A DNA stretch of 10,156 nt from an uncultured Clostridia bacterium. GTDB taxonomy: Bacteria; Bacillota; Clostridia; Oscillospirales; Acutalibacteraceae. Below the pieces are notes generated by a model. The model ran no database searches and had not been told where the DNA came from. It saw only the letters and a program-made list of their open reading frames with translations. The stretch spans positions 1 through 10,156 of the forward strand of contig CALDHV010000110.1 of NCBI GenBank assembly GCA_937902305.1, read 5' to 3'. The stretch's first letter is position 1. Each line of letters starts with the position of its first letter. Shown in pieces: positions 5,464 through 10,156 of the stretch. The position numbers and the translations under genes were made by a program.

Positions 5464-6867
5464 TTATTCGGTGGTACGTTCTTTCAAAAATGGTAGCTTA
5501 CGTCGCATTTTCCGCACCAGGACGGGCTCGTCCGGGTGATCGTGGAAGCGCACGAGGCGATCCGCGATGCCGAGGATCAGCAGGAAAGTGCAGATCAGCT
5601 TCGGGGTCATCAGCGGGTAGTCCACCATACCCTGCACGGTGAAGCTGGTTGCAAAGCCGAGAACGGCAATGCCGCTCCACATCGCGGTGGAATAGCCGCT
5701 TTTCGCTAATGCGATGCCGCGCTTGACGGTGACGATCCCGATGATCACGAAGATCAGCAGGGCGATGATGCCGCCCTCAATCAGCAGTTGGGTGATGATA
5801 TTGTGCGTGTGGACGACCTGTAAGTTCTGCTCCCGCAGGATGTCACCACTGGTTTGCACACCCGCACCGTAGCCGAAGATCGGGCGCCCCAGGAAAGCGC
5901 GCAACGATTCCAGCCATATCCGCCAACGGGTGCTGATGGCGCTGTCGGAGGGGTTATTGTTGATGATCTCGGAGGTGGTGGTATAGTCGATCGTCGTTTG
6001 ACCGATAACCGATTCGACGATTGTTTTTCCGGCTTTGGCACCTTTATTGATGGAAAAAAGACGCTCAAACACCTCGTCGGGTATCAGCATCAGTGCGGCA
6101 AAGGTATACAGCGCGATCGCGCTGAACTTGTGCCGGAAATTGAGCACGATCAATGCCGCCAGCAGGATCAGCGCCGCAATATAGCCGCCGCGTGAGAACG
6201 AGAACATCACGCCGCCAAAGGTGAGCAACAGGCAGATACGGCTGAAGGCGTGCAATTCCTTGCGCTGTTCGCAATAGTTGAAGCAGACGACGAACGGCGC
6301 AGACATCATCAGGTACTCCGCCAGCACATTCGGGTTGGAGAAGGTGGAGCAGGAGCGCAGGATGTACTTTGTTTCGGTGATGTTGAGTGGCAACCACTTA
6401 TAGACATATTTGTCTATGAAAAACCAGAACTTTATGGGGTTGGTGTTGGTCAGCAGTCCGAAACGGTACTGGATGCAGGCAATCAGACCAACTGTTCCCG
6501 CCACAGCGGTAATATAGAACAGCAGAAAATCCAGTCGGTCGGGATCGGTGAGTATGTTGAAGACGATCAGATAGACGGCAAACAGTAGCAGCCACATCAC
6601 CAGAGTCTCCAACGTGCTGATGCGGTTGCGGGAGTAGATCAGTGTGATCGCCATATAGCCGCAGTAGGCCAGTATCATTTTGCCGATAAAGCCCAGCTCA
6701 AGCTTTTGCTTGTGTTGCCGTAATTCGCGGATGGCAAAGCCACCGGCGACGAGAACAAATATAAAGCTGACATATTCCGGGAAAAGAGGGATCAGGGTCA
6801 GCAGCATCAGCGCCGCTTTCCACGGTTCACGAAAATCCGGAAGATACGATCTCAAATCCGTTCGCAT
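5464..6867 (-). CDS. O-antigen ligase/polymerase-family membrane protein (467 aa)
   Basis: Polytopic inner-membrane protein of the Wzy_C/WaaL group, which joins or polymerises undecaprenyl-linked glycans on the outer face of the membrane. Roughly ten to twelve hydrophobic segments fill the sequence, for example 16-45, 61-78, 88-105, 113-131, 183-197, 210-222, 228-243, 363-381 and 396-411. Family marks are STFSNPNVLAEYL (174-186), MFSFSRGGYIA (221-231) and the large extracellular loop (about 265-352) with STRWRIWLESL (312-322) and GRPIFGYGAG (327-336), ending in VVHTHNIITQLLIEGG (351-366), where the conserved Arg and His residues lie. The C-terminus is a basic cytosolic tail. AAGGGAGG stands 12 nt before the ATG, slightly far. 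It has its own promoter and terminator and no glycan genes beside it, so the substrate is unknown; in a Gram-positive it would be an exopolysaccharide or wall glycan. Confidence 0.9.
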   Translation of the reverse strand: MRTDLRSYLPDFREPWKAALMLLTLIPLFPEYVSFIFVLVAGGFAIRELRQHKQKLELGFIGKMILAYCGYMAITLIYSRNRISTLETLVMWLLLFAVYLIVFNILTDPDRLDFLLFYITAVAGTVGLIACIQYRFGLLTNTNPIKFWFFIDKYVYKWLPLNITETKYILRSCSTFSNPNVLAEYLMMSAPFVVCFNYCEQRKELHAFSRICLLLTFGGVMFSFSRGGYIAALILLAALIVLNFRHKFSAIALYTFAALMLIPDEVFERLFSINKGAKAGKTIVESVIGQTTIDYTTTSEIINNNPSDSAISTRWRIWLESLRAFLGRPIFGYGAGVQTSGDILREQNLQVVHTHNIITQLLIEGGIIALLIFVIIGIVTVKRGIALAKSGYSTAMWSGIAVLGFATSFTVQGMVDYPLMTPKLICTFLLILGIADRLVRFHDHPDEPVLVRKMRRKLPFLKERTTE

Positions 6868-6916
6868 ATACGGTATTTACCTCCCTTAAACAAAGGAATA
6901 TATATCCGTAATTTTC

Positions 6917-6945
6917 ATCATAACACAATATGCCGAAAAACGCAA
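6917..6945 (-). promoter_or_regulatory. Promoter of the O-antigen ligase-family gene
   Basis: On the minus strand, TTGCGT (6945-6940), a 17-nt spacer and TATGAT (6922-6917) preceded by TGT give a promoter with an extended -10. Its -10 neighbourhood, TTGTGTTATGATG (6928-6916), is identical over 13 bases to that of the XRE regulator promoter at 4760-4772. The -10 lies about 50 nt before the ATG. Confidence 0.65.
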
Positions 6946-6980
6946 GATATTTCCAGCGATGGTGAAAAAAGGTGAAAAAT

Positions 6981-7004
6981 CCCGGGGCACTTTTGCGCCC
7001 CGGG
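6981..7004 (-). terminator. Intrinsic terminator after gpmI
   Basis: An 8-bp stem, CCCGGGGC/GCCCCGGG (7004-6997 and 6988-6981 on the minus strand), with an 8-nt loop is followed by ATTTTTCACCTTTTTT. It begins 20 nt after the gpmI stop and ends the glycolytic gene pair. Confidence 0.92.
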
Positions 7005-7024
7005 GGATCGTAACTGAATGGGTA

Positions 7025-8542
7025 TCAGCCGATGATCAGCGATTCGCCGGTCATTTCCGGCGGCTGGGGCAGACCAAGCACGGTCAGCATCGACGGCACG
7101 AGATCCGCCAGCCGTCCGCCGTCCTTCAGCTTGCAGGGATAGCCGACGACGCAGAAGGGCACGCGGTTGGTGGTATGTGGTGTGAACGGCTGTCCGTCCT
7201 CCCCGATCATCTGATCGGCATTGCCGTGGTCAGCGGTGATGAACACCGTACCGCCCATTTGCCGAGTCGCATCCACCACACGACCGATGCAGGTATCCAC
7301 CGCTTCGACCGCCTTGACCGCCGCGTCAAATACGCCGGTGTGACCCACCATATCGCAGTTGGCGAAATTGAGGATGACCGCGTCGTATTTGCCGGAGGTG
7401 ATCTGCTCGCATACCGCGTCGCACACCTCATAGGCGCTCATTTCGGGCTTGAGATCAAAGGTCGGCACGTCGGGGGACTGGATCAGGATGCGATCCTCTC
7501 CCGCAAAGGTCTTTTCCTCGCCACCATTGAAGAAAAAGGTGACATGGGCGTATTTCTGCGTCTCCGCGATGCGGAGCTGGGTCATATTCTTGCTCGCCAT
7601 ATACTCGCCGAAGGTCATTTTCAGCTCCTCCGGCGGGAACGCGACGCTGACATTCGGCATCGTTTCGTCATATTGCGTCATACAGACATAGGTGAGCGGG
7701 AAAAAGCCGTTTTTCCGCTCAAAGCCGTCGAACGCCTCATCCACAAAGGCGCGGGTGATCTGGCGCGCCCGGTCGGGACGGAAATTGAAGAACACCACGC
7801 TGTCTTTGGCACCGATGCGTCCCTCCTCGCCGATGACGGTCGGAACGATGAACTCGTCGGTCACATCGTTTGCATAGGATGCCTCGGTCGATTTGACCGG
7901 GTCATCGGCGTGCAGTCCCTCGCCGTACACCATCGCCGCATACGCCTTTTCAACGCGATCCCACGCGAAATCGCGATCCATCGCGTAGTAGCGTCCCATT
8001 ACCGAAGCGATCTTGCCGACACCCAGCTCTGCCATTTTCGCTTGCAGATCCTGCAAAAAGCCCACGCCGGAGGTGGTGGACACATCGCGTCCGTCCATCA
8101 GGCAATGGATATATACCTTTTGCAGTCCGTACTGTTTCGCCATCGTCAGCAGACCGTACAGATGCTCGATGTGGCTGTGTACGCCGCCGTCGGACAGCAG
8201 TCCGATGAGGTGGAGCGCGGTGCCGTTTTTACGGCAATTTTCCATCGCATCCATCAGCGCGGGGATGCGGAAAAACGCCCCGTCCTCGATGGATTTGCTG
8301 ATCTTGACCAGCATTTGATACACAACGCGACCGGCACCGATGTTGGTATGACCGACCTCGCTGTTGCCCATCTGCCCGTCCGGCAGACCGACATCCAGCC
8401 CGGACGCACCGATGGTGGTAAACGGATTTTCCCGGAATAACCGGGTGAGATTGGGTGTCCGCGCCGCCTTGATGGCGTTGCCGTCGGCGCTTTCGCGGAT
8501 ACCGAAACCGTCCATAATGCACAAAACTACGGGTTTCTTCAT
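7025..8542 (-). CDS. gpmI: 2,3-bisphosphoglycerate-independent phosphoglycerate mutase (505 aa)
   Basis: Cytoplasmic glycolytic enzyme that interconverts 3- and 2-phosphoglycerate through a phosphoserine intermediate, using Mn2+. It belongs to the alkaline phosphatase superfamily. All landmarks are present: the metal-binding Asp11 in CIMDGFG, nucleophile Ser61 in QMGNSEVGH, His122 in DGGVHSH, DGRD (150-153), Arg184 and Arg190 in GRYYAMDRD, FNFRPDRAR (252-260) with the substrate arginines, Lys330 in ETQKYAH, Asp397 and His401 in CDMVGH, Asp438/His439 in TADHGN and His456 in TPHTTNR. Length is normal. The frame is open further upstream, but the ATG at 8542 begins the conserved MKKPVVLCIMDGFG and has GAGG 5 nt before it. 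It lies 70 nt downstream of tpiA, the common Firmicutes order, with a hairpin terminator or attenuator in the gap. Confidence 0.98.
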   Translation of the reverse strand: MKKPVVLCIMDGFGIRESADGNAIKAARTPNLTRLFRENPFTTIGASGLDVGLPDGQMGNSEVGHTNIGAGRVVYQMLVKISKSIEDGAFFRIPALMDAMENCRKNGTALHLIGLLSDGGVHSHIEHLYGLLTMAKQYGLQKVYIHCLMDGRDVSTTSGVGFLQDLQAKMAELGVGKIASVMGRYYAMDRDFAWDRVEKAYAAMVYGEGLHADDPVKSTEASYANDVTDEFIVPTVIGEEGRIGAKDSVVFFNFRPDRARQITRAFVDEAFDGFERKNGFFPLTYVCMTQYDETMPNVSVAFPPEELKMTFGEYMASKNMTQLRIAETQKYAHVTFFFNGGEEKTFAGEDRILIQSPDVPTFDLKPEMSAYEVCDAVCEQITSGKYDAVILNFANCDMVGHTGVFDAAVKAVEAVDTCIGRVVDATRQMGGTVFITADHGNADQMIGEDGQPFTPHTTNRVPFCVVGYPCKLKDGGRLADLVPSMLTVLGLPQPPEMTGESLIIG

Positions 8543-8566
8543 TCTATCCTCATTCCTTTCAGGCTC

Positions 8567-8596
8567 AAAAAGGGGGCGGGCATCTCTGCCGCCCCC
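8567..8596 (-). terminator. Intrinsic terminator or attenuator between tpiA and gpmI
   Basis: On the minus strand, GGGGGCGG (8596-8589) pairs with CCGCCCCC (8579-8572) around a 9-nt loop and is followed at once by TTTTTGAG. It begins 16 nt after the tpiA stop and ends 24 nt before the gpmI ATG. It may uncouple or dampen gpmI expression relative to tpiA. No clear promoter fits in the remaining 24 nt. Confidence 0.85.
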
Positions 8597-8612
8597 TTGC
8601 GGGTGAGTTTGC

Positions 8613-9311
8613 TTATTTCGCCGCCGCGACGATCGCCGCGAAGTCCTCCGCCTTGAGCGAAGCACCGCCGATCAAACCGCCGTCCACATCCTTCATCGCC
8701 AGCAGTTCTGCCGCGTTGGAGGCTTTCATCGAGCCGCCGTACTGGATGGTGACGGCTTTCGCCGCCGCGTCATTATAAAGGTCGGCAAGTACGCCGCGGA
8801 TCAGTCCACAGACCTCGTCCGCCTGCTCGGCGGTCGCCGTCTTGCCGGTGCCGATCGCCCAGACCGGCTCGTAGGCGATGATAACACGCCCCAGCTCCTC
8901 CTCGGAGACACCGCTCAGCGCGATCTTGGTCTGCATCGCAACGACCTCGCCGGTGATACCCAGCTCGCGTTGCTCGAGATATTCGCCGACACACAGGATG
9001 ACCGTCAGCCCGGCATCCAGCGCCCCGCGCACCCGCTTGGCAACGGTCGCGTCGGTATCACCGAAATAGGTGCGCCGCTCGCTGTGCCCGAGGATGACGT
9101 AGCCGACACCCATCGCGCGGAGCATATCCGCCGCGACCTCGCCGGTGAAAGCGCCGCTCTTTTCCCAATAGCAGTTCTGCGCCGCCACACCGATCTTGGT
9201 GCCCTTGACCGCCTCCAGCGCGGCGGGAATATCCACAAACGGTACGCCGACGACCACATCGCACGCCGCATCCTTGACAAGCGGCTTGATCTCGTTGATC
9301 AGCGCGGCGCG
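8613..9311 (-). CDS. tpiA: Triosephosphate isomerase, lacking its N-terminal ~23 residues
   Basis: Glycolytic enzyme that interconverts dihydroxyacetone phosphate and glyceraldehyde 3-phosphate. From AALINEIKPLVKDAACDVVV onward the sequence is an ordinary bacterial TIM barrel: AAQNCYWEKSGAFTGE, the catalytic His in ILGHSERR, the catalytic Glu in AYEPVWAIGTGKTAT with the loop-6 phosphate gripper, IQYGGSM, and GGLIGGASL near the end. The first strand with the NWKMN motif, which holds the substrate-binding Asn and the catalytic Lys, is absent. Instead the same frame continues upstream into TPR repeats. No start codon with a ribosome binding site occurs near the expected position. As written, the product should be inactive. 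Either the contig is mis-joined here or the gene has been truncated by rearrangement. The real tpiA would begin about 70 bases upstream of the junction. It is followed by gpmI. Confidence 0.93.
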   Translation of the reverse strand, partial: RAALINEIKPLVKDAACDVVVGVPFVDIPAALEAVKGTKIGVAAQNCYWEKSGAFTGEVAADMLRAMGVGYVILGHSERRTYFGDTDATVAKRVRGALDAGLTVILCVGEYLEQRELGITGEVVAMQTKIALSGVSEEELGRVIIAYEPVWAIGTGKTATAEQADEVCGLIRGVLADLYNDAAAKAVTIQYGGSMKASNAAELLAMKDVDGGLIGGASLKAEDFAAIVAAAK

Positions 9312-9312
9312 T
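9290..9312. other. Junction between unrelated coding sequences (probable chimeric join)
   Basis: Reading leftward on the minus strand, TPR-type sequence (LASVYLQQHDASKDAKER) gives way to TIM sequence (ALINEIKPLVKDAACDVVV) within a few codons, in the same frame. The change must fall near GCCGCGCTGATCAACGAGAT, a stretch that could occur in both parents and so allow a false overlap. There is no linker, stop, insertion sequence or target duplication at the border. The exact base cannot be fixed without the parent sequences. Confidence 0.7.
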
Positions 9313-10156
9313 TCCTTCGCGTCCTTCGAGGCATCATGCTGCTGCAGGTAGACCGAGGCGAGCATCGACCAGGCGCGAACGTCGTCGGGGTTGTCGGTGA
9401 CCGCCTTCTTCAAGAGGTCCCGAGCCTGGACGAGGTCGTTCTTCATCATCGCCACCATCGCCAGCTCCACTTTCGCGGCGGCGGCGTCCTTCGTGGTCTT
9501 CGAGGCCGCCTCCAGATATTCGAGCGCCTTCTGGCTGTTGCCGTCCATCAGCTCCAGGCGCATCATGCCCATCAATGCGTCGTGGTCGCCCGAATTCTTC
9601 GCCAGCTGCTCCGCATAGAGCTGGCGCGACTTCGTGCGGTCGGTCTCGGTGGCGTAGATCGAGGCCATCAGGTTGATAAGTGCGCCGCGCTTCGCGTCCG
9701 GCACGAAGTCAATCGCCCGGCGCAGCTGCGAGAGCGCGTCGCCCGGACGCCCCGATCGCGCCCAAGTAAGGCCCAGACGCACGAACACGTCGGGATTGCG
9801 AATGTACCCGTAGACGCTGCCTAGCCGCCAGATGTAGTAGCGGCGAAGCTTGTCGTCGGCGATTTTCTTAACCTCGGCCTCGAGGGTGCGCTTCTTCTCG
9901 ACGGCCTTCGGATATTTCGCGTTCGCCATCTCGACCTCGTTGAAGATCGCGCAGATGTTGTCTGGGTCGATGGAGCCGAGCACGAGGTCGTAGGCGGCGA
10001 ACGCCTCGTCATCGCGTCCGTGGTCCTGCAGGTACACGCCGAGGTTGTTGACGACGAAGCCGAGGTGACGGCGCAGCGATTCGCGCAGACGCTCCACCGG
10101 GTCGTCAGAGACCGGCGAACGGTAGCTACCCCAACCCTTCTCGACGGGAAGCAACT
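9312..10156 (-). CDS. TPR-repeat protein fragment, 5' end outside window, joined to tpiA
   Basis: About 280 residues, rich in alpha-helical tetratricopeptide repeats. Recognisable units include VVNNLGVYLQDHGRDDEAFA (34-53), FVRLGLTWARSGRPGDALSQ (124-143), NLMASIYATETDRTKSRQLY (161-180), then a unit around 191-212, VELAMVAMMKNDLVQARDLL (229-248) and AWSMLASVYLQQHDASKDAK (261-280). TPRs are protein-interaction scaffolds; no enzymatic domain is visible and the partner is unknown. The frame is open to the window edge. A TTG at 10154 is the first possible start but has no ribosome binding site in view, so the fragment is treated as 5'-partial. Its style (long TPR arrays, Asp/Ala/Lys-rich) recalls large TPR proteins of Verrucomicrobiota/Lentisphaerota-type gut bacteria rather than Clostridia; that origin is a weak inference. 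Its own C-terminus is probably lost at the junction. Confidence 0.75.

Noticed and set aside
6959..8440. A 493-codon open frame on the plus strand opposite gpmI
   Set aside because: It is antisense to a fully conserved gpmI, has no ribosome binding site or recognisable domain, and is His/Arg-rich as expected from the reverse complement of a GC-rich gene.
8970..9824. A 284-codon plus-strand frame opposite tpiA and the TPR region
   Set aside because: It crosses the suspected chimeric junction on the non-coding strand and has no domain, so it cannot be a real gene.
8613..10156. A novel TPR-regulated triosephosphate isomerase
   Set aside because: The catalytic Lys motif is missing and the join is abrupt, so a new functional enzyme is not supported; it is recorded as a likely artefact instead.

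Overview
The window reads as a bacterial chromosome segment, most likely from a GC-rich Clostridia of the gut type (Oscillospiraceae/Ruminococcaceae-like). This placement is inferred from the T-box leader on thrS, the Firmicutes-style SCCST-type DegV protein, an XRE regulator with a membrane tail, strong GGAGG ribosome binding sites and the tpiA-gpmI glycolytic order. No rRNA, tRNA, CRISPR array, transposase or phage gene was seen. Both window ends cut through genes.

Layout, left to right. (1) 1-1456: the 5' part of thrS on the minus strand, behind a complete T-box leader with its own promoter and terminator. (2) 1498-2890: an AT-rich pocket holding a 66-aa Cro/C1-type HTH protein (minus) and a divergent 341-aa zinc-ribbon membrane protein (plus). 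They share a 120-bp spacer with back-to-back promoters and an inverted repeat over one of them. (3) 2860-2985: hairpins and a probable dispersed intergenic repeat. (4) 2986-4547: a two-gene minus-strand operon, an SGNH hydrolase followed by a DegV-family lipid-binding protein. (5) 4548-4797: a divergent regulatory spacer with inverted repeats, then a plus-strand XRE regulator with four predicted membrane helices and a bidirectional terminator. (6) 5464-6945: a stand-alone O-antigen ligase/polymerase-family membrane protein. (7) 7025-9311: gpmI and, upstream of it, tpiA, separated by an intrinsic terminator or attenuator. (8) 9312-10156: a TPR-repeat coding region that runs without interruption into tpiA.

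The point most worth checking is the right end. The tpiA reading frame has lost its first ~23 codons, including the Asn/Lys catalytic motif (NWKMN), and in their place is ~280 residues of TPR protein of a different character. The simplest reading is a chimeric assembly join, or less likely a real rearrangement; it should not be accepted as a new two-domain enzyme without read-level support. The rest of the window is mostly ordinary housekeeping and accessory content. The AT-rich HTH/zinc-ribbon pair is the best candidate for an uncharacterised, possibly acquired, module.
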